Assembly: GCF_009674665.1 (NCBI RefSeq)
Contig: NZ_WKJD01000012.1
Location: forward strand, 124,001 to 188,000
Origin: Agromyces kandeliae
GTDB lineage: Bacteria; Actinomycetota; Actinomycetes; Actinomycetales; Microbacteriaceae
Length of the DNA stretch: 64,000 bases
Direction of reading: 5' to 3'
Shown here: positions 15,261 through 25,184 of the stretch, one piece after another
Position numbering within the stretch: the stretch's first letter is position 1
Layout of the letters: each line of letters starts with the position of its first letter
Notes under the pieces: generated by a model
Database searches by the model: none
What the model saw: only the letters and a program-made list of their open reading frames with translations
Told to the model about the DNA's origin: nothing
Made by a program: the position numbers and the translations under genes

Positions 15261-17930
15261 TCAGCCGCCGTCCGTCGGCACCGGCCGCCCGAGCGCGTAC
15301 TCGACGGCCTGCGCCAGGTCCATGGCCATGCCCGCCCGGTAGAGCGGCTCGAGGTCGTCGCGGCTCGGGTCGATCTCCTCGATCGAGAGACCGCGGATCC
15401 GCGTGATCTCGTGGTCGACGATCTTCGCGCCCGACGAGTTCCTGAGACCGCGCACGGCGCCCGCGAGCCGGGCCGCCCGCTCCTCGTCGTCGGCCGCCTG
15501 CGCGAGCGCCGCGGCCAGCGACAGGAAGAGCACGACGGCCGAGACGTCGCGGTGCGGTGCGAAGAGCTCGAGCCCCTCCTCGAGGTAGTCCCACGCCGTG
15601 GCGATGTCACCGAGCCTCGCGGAGAAGATCGCGACCTCGAACATGCCCCACCCCATGCCGAACTCGTTGCCGGCGGCCCGATAGTGGTCGATGCTGCGAT
15701 GGAAGAGCTCGAGCGACTGCTGGACGTCGTCATCGAGGTCGGACACGGCGAGGCCCCTGCCCCACGTGATGTTCCCGAGCCCGTTCTCATCGCCCAGGCT
15801 CCGGAAGATCTTCTCCCCCTCGTCGTAGAGCGCGTAGACCTCGGTGCGCACCTCGTCGGTGATGCCGGTGGTCACGGCGGCCACGGCCTGCCCGATCGCC
15901 ACGTTGTAGATCGCGTTCGCGATCTCGGCGGGCTCTCCGAGTTCGCGTTGGATCGCGAGCGCCTCGCGGTAGGGCGGCACGCATCGCTCGATCTCACCCT
16001 GCCACCAGTACACCCCGCCGAGCGCCTCGAGGGCGCGGGCACGGTTGAGCGGTTCGCCGCCGGGGAGCGAGACCACGGTCTCCAGCCGGCTCCGACCCTC
16101 GTGCAGGTGGCCGCGCGACTGCCAGAAGCGCCACGATGCGGCGGCGAGCCGGAGCGCGAGGTCGGTCTCCCCGTGCACGGCGGCCCAGTCGAGCGCGGTT
16201 CGGACGTTGTCGTGGTCGGCGTCGAACCGGTCCAGCCAGGCGGATCGGTCCTCTCCCAGGACGTGCGCGGCGACCTCCTCCGCCCAGGCGACGTACGCCT
16301 CGAGGTGGCGCCGGTGCACGGCCTCGCCGGTTCCGCTCGCCTCGAGCTTCAGCAGCGCGACCTCGCGGATCACGTGCAGCGTGCGGAAGCGCGCCCGGCC
16401 GCCCGGTGCTGCGACCTGCCGGAGCAGCCCCTGGTCGACGAGCTCGGCGAGGCCGCCCAGCAGGTCGACGTCGATGTCGTCGCACACCCGCTCGATCTGC
16501 TCGAGGTCCGCGCCGCCGGCGAAGACCCCGAGGCGTGCGAAGAGGTCCTGCACGGGCGGGTCGAGCAGGTCGTGGCTCCACTCGATCGCGCCCTCGATGG
16601 TCCGCTGCCGCTCCGGGAGGTCGATCGTCCCGGTGCCGGGCCGGGCCGGGTCGAGCCTGGCGAGGATCTCGGGCACCGGCAGCAGCCGCACGCGCGACGC
16701 GACGAGCTCGATCGCGAGCGGGAGACCGTCGAGCCCGCGCACCAGCTCCGAGACCGCGGCAGCGTTCTCCGGCGTCACCGTGAAATCGGGTCGGACCGCC
16801 ATGGCGCGGTCGACGAACAGCGCGACGGCGTCGGTGTCGGTCGCCCGGCTCACGTCGCGCCGGTCGGGGAGGTCCATGGGCTCGAGGGGCATCTCCTGCT
16901 CGGCGGCGATCCGGAGGGGCCCACGGGACGTGACGAGGAAGCGGGACCTCGGCGCGACCGAGACGAGGTCGGCGACGATCGGCGCCGCGGGGATGAGCTG
17001 CTCGAAGTTGTCGAGGATGAGCAGCACCTCGAGGTCGCCCATCCGCTCGAGCAGGGCGTCCCGCGGCGGCCGGTTCCCGGGCGACGAGTCCTCGCCGAGG
17101 GCGCGGAGGATCTGCGACGGCACGACCTCCGGATCGTCGACCGGTGCGAGGTCGACGAAGAACACCCCGTCGCGGAACTGCCCGCCGACCTCGGAGCCGA
17201 CCTGGAGGGCGAGCCGGGTCTTGCCCGTTCCGCCCGTGCCGGTGACGGTCACGACGTGCGAGGACTCGAGCAGCTCGCGGACCCGGGCGCGTTCGCGTCG
17301 TCGCCCGACGAAGTGGGTGACCTGCGCCGGGAGGTTGTTCGGCACGGCCTCGAGCGACCGCAGGGCGGGGAATCGGGCGTCGAGCCCGGTGATGTCGAGC
17401 TGGAAGATGCCCTCGGCCTGCGACAGGTCCCTCAGGTGGTGCCGGCCGAGGTCGTGGAGCACGACGTCGACCGGCAGCTCGTGCTCCACGAGCGCCGCGG
17501 TCGACGCGGACAGCACGACCTGCCCGCCGTGCGCGGCGGCCATGATCCGAGCGGCGCGATGGACGTCGAGCCCGATGTAGTCGTCTCCGCCGAGCAGCCC
17601 CAGCCCGGTGTGCAGTCCCATGCGGACCTTCGGCGCGAGCCCCTCGGGCCAGTCGTGACCGGCGATCCCCCGTTGGGCCGCCACCGCCGCGGTCACGGCG
17701 TCGATCGCCGAGGCGAAGGCCGCGAAGAACCCGTCGCCCTCGGTCTTGACCACGGTGCCCCCGCTGCCCGTGATGGCCTCGCGGACCAGTGCGTCGTGCT
17801 CCGCGAGCAGCGTCGGCCACCGCTCACCGGCAGCCTCGACGAGGCGGGTCGATCCTTCGACATCCGTGAACAGGAAGGTGACCGTCCCCGTCGGGAGACG
17901 ACGACGGCTCGTGGCAGCCGTGGTGGTCAC
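15261..17930 (-). CDS. adenylyl/guanylyl cyclase-domain, STAND ATPase and TPR fusion protein
   Basis: 889-residue signalling protein. Class III cyclase domain at about 14-180: metal aspartates Asp23 (FTDVEGS) and Asp66 (KTEGDG), and Lys62, the residue that normally selects adenine, are present. In the transition-state motif the usual Asn is His124, while Arg128 remains. A STAND/NB-ARC ATPase follows with Walker A GTGGTGKT at 231-238 and Walker [11 protein letters not shown] near 310, then an Ala/Leu-rich TPR-type region from about 560 to the end. There is no DNA-binding domain of the LuxR type. Mycobacteria carry many such fusions with weak or unknown cyclase activity. Cytoplasmic; stimulus unknown. 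Confidence 0.9.
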   Translation of the reverse strand: MTTTAATSRRRLPTGTVTFLFTDVEGSTRLVEAAGERWPTLLAEHDALVREAITGSGGTVVKTEGDGFFAAFASAIDAVTAAVAAQRGIAGHDWPEGLAPKVRMGLHTGLGLLGGDDYIGLDVHRAARIMAAAHGGQVVLSASTAALVEHELPVDVVLHDLGRHHLRDLSQAEGIFQLDITGLDARFPALRSLEAVPNNLPAQVTHFVGRRRERARVRELLESSHVVTVTGTGGTGKTRLALQVGSEVGGQFRDGVFFVDLAPVDDPEVVPSQILRALGEDSSPGNRPPRDALLERMGDLEVLLILDNFEQLIPAAPIVADLVSVAPRSRFLVTSRGPLRIAAEQEMPLEPMDLPDRRDVSRATDTDAVALFVDRAMAVRPDFTVTPENAAAVSELVRGLDGLPLAIELVASRVRLLPVPEILARLDPARPGTGTIDLPERQRTIEGAIEWSHDLLDPPVQDLFARLGVFAGGADLEQIERVCDDIDVDLLGGLAELVDQGLLRQVAAPGGRARFRTLHVIREVALLKLEASGTGEAVHRRHLEAYVAWAEEVAAHVLGEDRSAWLDRFDADHDNVRTALDWAAVHGETDLALRLAAASWRFWQSRGHLHEGRSRLETVVSLPGGEPLNRARALEALGGVYWWQGEIERCVPPYREALAIQRELGEPAEIANAIYNVAIGQAVAAVTTGITDEVRTEVYALYDEGEKIFRSLGDENGLGNITWGRGLAVSDLDDDVQQSLELFHRSIDHYRAAGNEFGMGWGMFEVAIFSARLGDIATAWDYLEEGLELFAPHRDVSAVVLFLSLAAALAQAADDEERAARLAGAVRGLRNSSGAKIVDHEITRIRGLSIEEIDPSRDDLEPLYRAGMAMDLAQAVEYALGRPVPTDGG

Positions 17931-18011
17931 ACTCCGAGCCTGACAGGTTCGCGCCGAGACCGCACGCCCCAGTTCGCGGCGTGTCCGCTCGGACGGCGCA
18001 CGAGCGCGCGC

Positions 18012-19142
18012 TCAGCGTCGCGTCGAGGCCGTGACCGTGAACTTCGGGTTGCGTGCGATCTCCCGGGTCGGACCGACGATGCGCTCCAGCATCGGTCGGT
18101 AGCGCAGGTGCGAGTTCCACACGCACCAGAGCTCGCCGCCGGGCGCGAGCACCCGCGCGGCCTCGCCGAACAGGTGCGTCGCGATGCCCGTGTGCACGGC
18201 GGCCTCGGAGTGGAACGGCGGGTTCAGCACCACGAGCCGCTCGCTCGCGTCGGGGAGGTGCTCGAGGCCGTCGGCGCGCGCGACGTCGACGCGGTCGGCG
18301 ACGCCGTTCGCGGCCGCGGTGAGCGGGGCGGATGCCGCGGCCGCGGCGCTCCGGTCGGAGGCGCGCACCACGAGCCCGGGGCGCTCGCGCGCGAGCCAGG
18401 CGGCGACGACGCCCGAGCCGCAGGCGAGGTCCACGGCGGTCCCGGCGTCGGGCACCGCGCCGCCGAGCACGCCGAGCAGGAACCGGGTGCCGATGTCGAC
18501 GGTCGTACCGGCGAACACCCCGCCGTGCGCCACGACCTCGAGCCCGAGGGCGGCGTCGCGCGCACTGCGCGGCCAGGGCGTCGAACGGGACGGATCCGGC
18601 CGCGGGGCGGTCGCGACGAGCACGCGCGACTTCTGCCGGGCGTGCGTCACGTCGAGATGTGCGAACCACCGGTCGAGCACGTCGTTCATGGCGAGCGACA
18701 TGTGCTTGATGCGGCCGCCGGCGAACACCCGCACGTCGGGTGCGGCGTGCCCCGCGATGAGCCCGGCGACCTCGTCGAGCCGGTCGAGCGCGCGCGGGAG
18801 CCGCATCAGCACGACTCGGGCATCGGCGACGAGCTCGGGCTCGAACGGAAGGCTCGTCGGGCGCTCGTCGGCGGGCAGGCCCAGCCGCTCGGCGTTCTCG
18901 CGAAGCGCGCGCTCACCCGTGATCGGGTCCTGGTGCACGCGGACGCCGCGCGCACCGGCCGCGACCGCGCCGAGCGCGAGCGCCCCGTACGCGTCGTCGA
19001 TCACGACGACCGAACCCTGCACCGGCGCCGCTTCGGCGAGCGCGGTCGCCGACTCGTCGAGGATCAGCCGGTCCGCGGCATCCGCCGCGGCCAGCCCCGG
19101 CGCCTCGAGGTCGGGATGCCGTCGGAGCGCATCGAAGTCCAC
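18012..19142 (-). CDS. RlmG/RsmC-like rRNA guanine-N2 methyltransferase
   Basis: 376-residue two-domain methyltransferase. An N-terminal degenerate methyltransferase-like half is followed by a catalytic half with motif I AVDLACGSGVVAAWLA (about 240-255) and the N2-guanine motif NPPFH near residue 310. This fits the RsmC/RlmG group that methylates 16S G1207 or 23S G1835; which of the two cannot be decided. The GTG start lies six bases after a TAGGGT -10 box, so the message is probably leaderless. Confidence 0.85.
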   Translation of the reverse strand: MDFDALRRHPDLEAPGLAAADAADRLILDESATALAEAAPVQGSVVVIDDAYGALALGAVAAGARGVRVHQDPITGERALRENAERLGLPADERPTSLPFEPELVADARVVLMRLPRALDRLDEVAGLIAGHAAPDVRVFAGGRIKHMSLAMNDVLDRWFAHLDVTHARQKSRVLVATAPRPDPSRSTPWPRSARDAALGLEVVAHGGVFAGTTVDIGTRFLLGVLGGAVPDAGTAVDLACGSGVVAAWLARERPGLVVRASDRSAAAAASAPLTAAANGVADRVDVARADGLEHLPDASERLVVLNPPFHSEAAVHTGIATHLFGEAARVLAPGGELWCVWNSHLRYRPMLERIVGPTREIARNPKFTVTASTRR

Positions 19143-19248
19143 CCCGGAACCCTACCCGCGCAGCATCCGCCGAATCTCCCCCGAACGGGGCGCACGGCGC
19201 CACCCGCCACAGGACTATCGTCACGGCCAAGCCTGGATGGGGGGAGCC

Positions 19249-22200
19249 ATGGCCGCCGTCGTCGAACGTGCCTCGGCATCGTCCGTGGCAGGGCGGGCCC
19301 GCGCCGCCGACGAGCTGAAGCGGTGGGTCAAGTCCCGGCGGCCGCGCACGATGCGCGCCATCGTCGCGGTCACGGTGGCGCTCGCCGCGATCATCTCGCT
19401 CGCCGAGATCGACCGGCTCATCGCCGGCGCGCTGAGCGCCACCGGACGCAGCGCGTCGCTGAACGGCACGATCGGGCCGCTCGCACTGCTCTCCCGGGAG
19501 AGCTGGTCCGAATGGGCGTCGAGCGCGAGCCGCGGTTCGATCGGCGGATGGATCATCGCGTCGATCCTCATCGACCTGGCCCTCATCGTCGCCTACTTCT
19601 GGATGGCGAAGCGCATCATCGCCCGGATGGGCGACGAGGATCCGCGGCGGTACGCGCACACGACCCTCATCGTGCTGCTCGGCGTCGAGGCGGCCGAGTT
19701 CGTCGTGCTGCTCGCGGCAGCGCTGCTCCTCGTGTTCGGCGGGGCGCCGGTCCCGGCCGACCAGGCGGGCCTCCTGGCGCCGCTCGGTCCGATCGCGATC
19801 ACCGAGGCCGCGCTCGGCACCCTCAAGTGCGCGCTCATCCTGCTGCTGGCCGTCTTCGTCGTGCGCGACGCCCTCGCTCGGCGGATCATCTGGACCGCCG
19901 TCCGCCGGCTCGCGCAGGCGCTCTGGCTGCACCGGCTGTCGGCCGTGCTGGTCCTCGCCCTCGCGGTCCTCACGTGCATCCCCACCGAAGGCGTGCTCGA
20001 CCAGCTTCCGGACCTGCAGCGCCGGTGGGCGGCGTTCGACGGCGCGGCCGGTCGGCACATGGCCCTCGCCCTCGTGGCGATCGCGATCGCCGTGCTCTGC
20101 GCCTGGTCGCTCGGCCGGGCGCGCACTCGCGCACTCGCCTCGGGGGTCCGGGGGTTCGACGTGACCGAGGTGACGCCCCGCCGCGTGCACGCGCTGTGGT
20201 GGCTCGCCCCGATGATCGTCTGGCTCGTGCTCTGGGTGGTGACGGGGTCGCTGACCGGCGCTTGGGTGCCCGGATGGTCGGCCATCGTGTTCCTCGTCGT
20301 GCCAGCGCTCGTCATGCTGACCTGGCTGCGCTGGCCGGATGCCGCGTGGAAGATCACTCCTCGGATCGACCGCCTCGACCGCGCGCGCTGGGCGTGGCTC
20401 ACGGGCGACGCCGTCGCCGTCGCCATCCCGGTCATCGCGGGACTCGGGCTCGTGCGCTCGTTCACCGCGCCCGTGTTCGCCGGGCGGCTGCCGAACGACG
20501 CCGCGGAGCGGTATCCGCTCTCCATCGTCCTGCTCCTGCTCGGGCTCGCGATGGCGGTCGCCTCGCCGTGGCTGCTGCGGTGGAAGTGGCACGTGCCGGT
20601 GCTGCTCGACCCGACCGTCCGCGTGGACGCGGACGCCGGGGCGCCGCGGCGACGGCGGATCCACGTCATCGTCATCGTGCTCGGGTTCGCCGCCGGGCTC
20701 CTGCTGCTCGCGTGGATCGGCCTCCTGCCTGTGCAGACCGCCGCGCTCTTCGGGGCACCGGCGCTCGCGGTGCTGCTCCTCACCGCGTGGGGTGCGGTGC
20801 TCGGTGCCTTCACGGTCGTGCTGCAGGACCACCCGCCCGCGCCCGTCTTCCGGTTCCTGCGGCTCCGTGCGGATCCCGTCCTCACGCTCGCCATCACGAT
20901 CCCGCTCATCTGGGCGATCATCGCGCCGGTGGTCGGTGCGGACGACGTCGGCCTGCACGGCGTCCGCACGGGGGCGGTCGCGTCGAAGGGCGATCCGGTC
21001 GCGGCGCGCAACGCCGACGACTCGTTCGAGGACCAGGTGGACGATCGGTTGGGCACGCTCGCCCGCGCCGGCTGCACGGCCACCGTCGGCGATGCGGAGT
21101 TCACTCCGGCGCTCGTGGTCGCCGCCGAGGGCGGCGGCATCCGCGCCGCGTACTGGACCGCGCGGGCGCTCGACCAGCTCCGCGGTCGCGTCGACGAGCC
21201 GGACTGCATCGCCGCCTCCGTACTGCTGTCGAGCGGCGTCAGCGGCGGGTCCGTGGGACTCGCCGTCGCCGCCGCCGGTGAATCGGACGAGGTCCGTGCA
21301 GCGACGGAGCTCAAGCGGCTCGCGGGACCGGACGCCGTCGGCACCGGCGCCGCGTCGCTCATGGTGGGCGATCTCGTCGCCTCGGTGACCGGGCTGCGCC
21401 TCCCGTCGAACGTCGCCGGCGAATGGGCGTGGCGCGACCGCGCGGCCCTCATCGAGGACGTGTGGGTTGACGCCGTGAACGGACTCGAGGCCACGGTCGC
21501 GCTCGAGGCGAACGACCGCGTCGGCATCCCGGTGCTGAACTCCACCGACATCCGCTCGAAGTGCAAGGTGCTCGTCTCGAACGGGCTCACGACCGAGGCC
21601 GGGCCGACACCCGCGCCGCCGACGACGTCCGGCGCCGGCGGTGCGGCGCCCGACGACGACCCGGACGCCGCCGCCGCCGCGGTCGAGGCCGACCCGAGCA
21701 TCGGATGCGAGACGCCCGCGACGGCTCCCGCGGCGAGCCTGCCCGTCGCGTCCGCGTGCTTCTCCGACATGGATTGGGCGACCGCGGCGATGCTCTCCGC
21801 GCGCTTCGCCGTGATCACGCCGGCCGCGCGCATGCCGGGCGAGAGCGTCTGCGGCAACGCGAGCATGCAACTCGTCGACGGCGGCTACGCGGAACCGTCG
21901 GGCCTCGGCACCGCCGCCGACCTGGCGCCGGTCATCGCCGACCGCATCGCGGCGTGGAACCGCGAACACCCGACCGCGGATCCGATCGTGCCGATCCTCG
22001 TGTACCTGAAGAACTCCGCCGGGTACGACCTCCGACGCAACCTCGAGGACGTGACCGCCGAGCCCCTCGTCCCGCTCGTGGGGTATCCGGCCCTGACGAA
22101 GGCCGCCACCGAGCAGGCGCTGCGACAGCGGGTGACCGCGGCGTTCGTGACGATCGGCGAGGTCGACGAAGGCGACGCCACGACGGCGGACGCGGAGCCG

Positions 22201-22455
22201 ACGGCCTCGAACGAGGGCTCCGAGAAGGCGGCTCGCGCGATCGAGGAAGTGCAGGACTGCGCGAACCCACGATGCCTGCCGGGCCTCGAGGTCATCGTCG
22301 CGCCGTCCACCGTGCCCGCGGTGATGCCGCCGCTCGGCTGGGCGCTGAGCGGCTTCAGCATCGGGAGCCTCGACCGCGCCATGCTGGTGCAGACGGAGAA
22401 GTCGACGACGGACGTGCCGAACCTCCGCACGCTGCGCTCGCTCACCGAGGACTGA
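19249..22455 (+). CDS. large membrane protein with C-terminal patatin-like phospholipase domain
   Basis: 1068 residues. The first 560 residues hold many hydrophobic helices in several groups (for example about 43-61, 104-124, 141-165, 185-205, 320-365, 395-425, 480-500, 530-560). The C-terminal part carries all patatin signatures: oxyanion loop GGGIR at 628-632, nucleophile elbow GVSGG with Ser665, and the catalytic Asp877 in DGGY. An Ala/Pro/Asp-rich insert lies near 785-815. A lipid acyl hydrolase acting at the membrane is therefore likely, but I know no characterised protein with this layout. GGGGGAGCC precedes the ATG. It is a single-gene unit. Confidence 0.8.
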   Translation: MAAVVERASASSVAGRARAADELKRWVKSRRPRTMRAIVAVTVALAAIISLAEIDRLIAGALSATGRSASLNGTIGPLALLSRESWSEWASSASRGSIGGWIIASILIDLALIVAYFWMAKRIIARMGDEDPRRYAHTTLIVLLGVEAAEFVVLLAAALLLVFGGAPVPADQAGLLAPLGPIAITEAALGTLKCALILLLAVFVVRDALARRIIWTAVRRLAQALWLHRLSAVLVLALAVLTCIPTEGVLDQLPDLQRRWAAFDGAAGRHMALALVAIAIAVLCAWSLGRARTRALASGVRGFDVTEVTPRRVHALWWLAPMIVWLVLWVVTGSLTGAWVPGWSAIVFLVVPALVMLTWLRWPDAAWKITPRIDRLDRARWAWLTGDAVAVAIPVIAGLGLVRSFTAPVFAGRLPNDAAERYPLSIVLLLLGLAMAVASPWLLRWKWHVPVLLDPTVRVDADAGAPRRRRIHVIVIVLGFAAGLLLLAWIGLLPVQTAALFGAPALAVLLLTAWGAVLGAFTVVLQDHPPAPVFRFLRLRADPVLTLAITIPLIWAIIAPVVGADDVGLHGVRTGAVASKGDPVAARNADDSFEDQVDDRLGTLARAGCTATVGDAEFTPALVVAAEGGGIRAAYWTARALDQLRGRVDEPDCIAASVLLSSGVSGGSVGLAVAAAGESDEVRAATELKRLAGPDAVGTGAASLMVGDLVASVTGLRLPSNVAGEWAWRDRAALIEDVWVDAVNGLEATVALEANDRVGIPVLNSTDIRSKCKVLVSNGLTTEAGPTPAPPTTSGAGGAAPDDDPDAAAAAVEADPSIGCETPATAPAASLPVASACFSDMDWATAAMLSARFAVITPAARMPGESVCGNASMQLVDGGYAEPSGLGTAADLAPVIADRIAAWNREHPTADPIVPILVYLKNSAGYDLRRNLEDVTAEPLVPLVGYPALTKAATEQALRQRVTAAFVTIGEVDEGDATTADAEPTASNEGSEKAARAIEEVQDCANPRCLPGLEVIVAPSTVPAVMPPLGWALSGFSIGSLDRAMLVQTEKSTTDVPNLRTLRSLTED

Positions 22456-22537
22456 CGCGCCCGTCCGGGAACGCGTCGGATCGTCGCGCGGAACCCGATG
22501 GCGGCGATCAGCCGCGTTTGGTAGGTTCGGCCCCCGA

Positions 22538-23362
22538 ATGCGAGACACGGCAGGTCCACCGGGGGAGCGCCGCGCGGCGAGGGGATCGACCACGCGGCGT
22601 CCGTCGTCGGCGCCGTCGGGGCGCCGGGTCGCACCGACCGCGTCGCCCGGTCGGGACGCGGCGTCCGCTCGCCGGGTTCCAGCGCCGCAGCGCCGTCGTG
22701 CGGCGTCCGTCCGCCCACGTCGCCGGCGGCTCGGGAATGCACTCGCGGCGACCGCCGCGGTCGCCGGCATCCTCGCGACGCTCGCCCTCGCACCGCTCCC
22801 GCGCGCGAGCGCGCCGATCGCGGAGGCGTCCGTCACGACCGTCTCGCCGTTCTCCGGCGCCGTGCAGGAGGTCGAGGTCGATGGCGACGTCGCGCCCGCG
22901 AGCGTGTCGCGCGAGGGCTACTCGACGACGACCGGGCCGGAGACCCTCGTCGACTCGGGCACGAACTACGACTGGGCGAGGCTCGTGCTCGTGTTCGGCG
23001 ACTGGCCGCTCACCGACGAGAACGTGCGGCTCATGGTCGAGTGGATGCGCGAGGAGAACGGCCCCGACAACTGGTGGAACCGCAACAACCCGCTGAACAA
23101 CGGGTACGGCTCCGGCGGCGGCAGCGGTCTCGGGAGCTACGACACGCTCGTGACCGCGGCCGAGTACGCGGCCTCGAACCTGAAGAAGCGCTCGTTCTAC
23201 GCCGGCATCGTCGCGGGACTCGAGGCCGGCACCTCGGCGGATGCCACGGCTCGCGCGATCTGGGCCTCGCCGTGGGCGTCGAGCCACTACGGGAACGGTG
23301 CGTGGTGGTCGACGGCGCCCGTGCCGGTCGTCGCCGCACCCGCGTCGGCCTGGGGGCGCTAG
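22538..23362 (+). CDS. secreted or membrane-anchored protein with lysozyme-like domain, tentative
   Basis: 274 residues. An unusually long Arg-rich N-terminus (about 1-66) precedes one hydrophobic helix (LAATAAVAGILATLALAPLP, about 69-88) ending in an Ala-rich possible cleavage site. The rest is extracellular: WMREENGPDNWWNRNNPLNN followed by SYDTLVTAAEYAASNL resembles small muralytic domains seen in actinophage and cell-wall proteins, but catalytic residues cannot be assigned. A TAGGTT box ends ten bases before the ATG and there is no ribosome site, so the start is nearly leaderless. Its TAG stop shares the CTAG tetranucleotide with the stop of the convergent arsR gene. Confidence 0.6.
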   Translation: MRDTAGPPGERRAARGSTTRRPSSAPSGRRVAPTASPGRDAASARRVPAPQRRRAASVRPRRRRLGNALAATAAVAGILATLALAPLPRASAPIAEASVTTVSPFSGAVQEVEVDGDVAPASVSREGYSTTTGPETLVDSGTNYDWARLVLVFGDWPLTDENVRLMVEWMREENGPDNWWNRNNPLNNGYGSGGGSGLGSYDTLVTAAEYAASNLKKRSFYAGIVAGLEAGTSADATARAIWASPWASSHYGNGAWWSTAPVPVVAAPASAWGR

Positions 23363-23724
23363 CCGTCGGCGAGGAGCTGCGACATCCGGTCGAGCGCGCC
23401 CGGCACCAGCTTGTAGTACGCCCACGTGCCGCGCTTGCTGCGCTCGAGGAACCCGGCCGTGGCCAGGATCTTGAGGTGGTGCGAGACGGTCGGCTGGCTG
23501 AGGCCGACGGGCTCGATGAGGTCGCACACGCACGCCTCCTCGCCTTCGGACTTCGCGACGATCGACAGCAGCCGCAGTCGCGTCGGGTCGGCCAGCGCCT
23601 TGAACGACGATGCGAGCTGCTCGGCGCGCGCGGCATCCATCGGCTCGGTCACGAGCGGGCTGCAGCACGCCGCACCGGTGTCGGCGGACCCGACGCCGAC
23701 CGGCGTGAGTTCGAAGGTCGTCAT
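23359..23724 (-). CDS. arsR: ArsR/SmtB-family metalloregulator
   Basis: 121-residue winged-helix repressor. The As(III)-type metal motif CVCDL is near residue 54, followed by the recognition helix SQPTVSHHLKIL; an extra Cys pair is present near residue 20. It probably represses itself and the divergent flavin monooxygenase through the 22-base palindrome between them. The start ATG gives a normal-length protein; the longer open frame upstream runs through the divergent promoter and is not real. Confidence 0.92.
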   Translation of the reverse strand: MTTFELTPVGVGSADTGAACCSPLVTEPMDAARAEQLASSFKALADPTRLRLLSIVAKSEGEEACVCDLIEPVGLSQPTVSHHLKILATAGFLERSKRGTWAYYKLVPGALDRMSQLLADG

Positions 23725-23776
23725 GCGACCGATCCTACCTCGAATATTGACAAACTTCGATGTACAGGTCGACACT

Positions 23777-23798
23777 GATATCGAAGAACTTCGATATC
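23777..23798. promoter_or_regulatory. perfect 22-base ArsR operator palindrome
   Basis: GATATCGAAG, two bases, then CTTCGATATC. A further half-site (AACTTCGATGTA) lies at 23753-23764, just after TTGACA at 23747-23752. It stands between divergent arsR and the monooxygenase gene, whose AGGAAGG ribosome site follows. Confidence 0.8.
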
Positions 23799-23814
23799 CC
23801 CAGGAAGGCCCGCC

Positions 23815-25131
23815 ATGACCCTGCTCGACCTCACCCGCCCCGCGACGCGCTCCGAGCGCCTCGACACCCTCCCCGTCGCGGTGATCGGCGCCGGCCCGAT
23901 CGGCCTGGCGGCCGCGGCCAACCTGCTCGAGCGGGGCATCGACGTCGTGGTCTACGAGGCCGGCGACCGGGTCGGCGCGAGCATCCGCGAGTGGGGCCAC
24001 GTCCGCCTGTTCTCACCGTGGCGCGTCCTCGTCGACCCCGCGTCGCGCCGCCTGCTCGAGGCGGCCGGATGGAAGCACCCCGACGAGGATCGACTGCCCA
24101 CCGGCGCCGAGCTCGTCGAGCAGTACCTCGAGCCGCTCGCCGCCCTCGAGCCGCTCGCGTCGCGCATCCGCCTCGGCGTGGACGTCACCGCCGTCGCCCG
24201 CGAGGGCATGGACCGGACCCGCACGGCCGGGCGCGCGGCGACGCCGTTCCTGCTGCGCGTGCACGAGGCATCCGGCGAGGTGGAGGACGTCGCGGCGCGT
24301 GCCGTCATCGATGCGTCGGGCACCTGGCGCACGCCCAACCGGCTCGGCTCGAACGGCCTGGACCCCCTCGGACTCGACGAGGTCGCGGACTCGGTGACGC
24401 ACGCGCTGCCCGACGTGCTCGGGCGCGACCGCGCCCGCTTCGCCGGTCGCCGCGTGACGGTCGTCGGTGCGGGGCACTCGGCCGCGAACACGCTGCTCGC
24501 ACTCGCCGCGCTCGCACGCGAGGAGCCGGAGACCAGCATCACCTGGGCGATCCGCAACGCCTCCGCCGTCCGCGTCACGACCTCCGACGACGACGGGCTC
24601 CCCGCCCGCGCCTCGATCGGGCGCCGTGTCGACGACCTCGTGCACGCCGGACGCATCGAGGTGCTCGACCGGTTCGAGATCGTGCGCCTCGGCCGCGCCG
24701 CCGACGGCGGCGTGCGCATCGTCGGCTCGCGCCGCGGCGAGCTCGTCGACCACGAGGCCGACGTCGTCGTGAACGCGACCGGCTTCCGCCCCGACCTCGA
24801 CCTGCTGCGCGAGATCCGGCTCGAGCTCGACGACGTGGTCGAGGCGCCGAAGCGACTGGCGCCGCTCATCGACCCGAACGTGCACTCATGCGGCACGGTC
24901 GAGCCGCACGGCTTCGCCGAGCTCCGGCAACCCGAGGACGGCTTCTTCCTCGTCGGCATGAAGAGCTACGGGCGGGCCCCGACGTTCCTGCTCGCGACCG
25001 GCTACGAGCAGGTGCGCTCGATCGCGTCCTGGCTCGCGGGCGATGCCGCCGGCGCCGCGAAGGTGCAGCTCGAGCTGCCGGCGACCGGCGTCTGCTCGAC
25101 GAGCCTCGACGGGTCGAACGGCTGCTGCTGA
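23815..25131 (+). CDS. flavin-dependent monooxygenase of the ars cluster (ArsO-like)
   Basis: 438-residue two-dinucleotide-binding flavoprotein. FAD motif GAGPIGLAAAANLLERG is at about 25-41 and the NADPH motif VVGAGHSAANTL near 220-231; the ATGF-type motif NATGFRPD follows near 319. The C-terminus ends in a Cys-containing tail (GVCSTSLDGSNGCC). Such proteins, often called ArsO, occur in actinobacterial arsenic operons and are presumed to oxidise an arsenical or a thiol adduct; the reaction is not established. Divergent from arsR and therefore probably arsenite-inducible. Confidence 0.85.
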   Translation: MTLLDLTRPATRSERLDTLPVAVIGAGPIGLAAAANLLERGIDVVVYEAGDRVGASIREWGHVRLFSPWRVLVDPASRRLLEAAGWKHPDEDRLPTGAELVEQYLEPLAALEPLASRIRLGVDVTAVAREGMDRTRTAGRAATPFLLRVHEASGEVEDVAARAVIDASGTWRTPNRLGSNGLDPLGLDEVADSVTHALPDVLGRDRARFAGRRVTVVGAGHSAANTLLALAALAREEPETSITWAIRNASAVRVTTSDDDGLPARASIGRRVDDLVHAGRIEVLDRFEIVRLGRAADGGVRIVGSRRGELVDHEADVVVNATGFRPDLDLLREIRLELDDVVEAPKRLAPLIDPNVHSCGTVEPHGFAELRQPEDGFFLVGMKSYGRAPTFLLATGYEQVRSIASWLAGDAAGAAKVQLELPATGVCSTSLDGSNGCC

Positions 25132-25164
25132 GCCCGGCGGGCCGGCAGCGGCGTCCGCCGCATT

Positions 25165-25184
25165 GCATAGACTTGCGTCTATGC
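25165..25184 (+). promoter_or_regulatory. operator/promoter of the ArsR-ArsC fusion gene
   Basis: Perfect 8-base arms GCATAGAC and GTCTATGC separated by four bases. The palindrome contains a TAGACT -10-like box and ends inside the ATG, so repressor binding would cover both promoter and start of a leaderless message. The same design recurs before arsC at 26164. Confidence 0.75.

Noticed and set aside
15411-21281. 1956-codon open frame across four genes
   Set aside because: Shadow frame opposite the cyclase-STAND and RlmG-like genes and out of frame with the patatin gene; no start signal or domain.
18913-22836. 1307-codon minus-strand frame opposite the membrane-patatin gene
   Set aside because: Composition almost only Arg, Asp, Glu, Gly and His, typical of antisense codon shadows at high GC.
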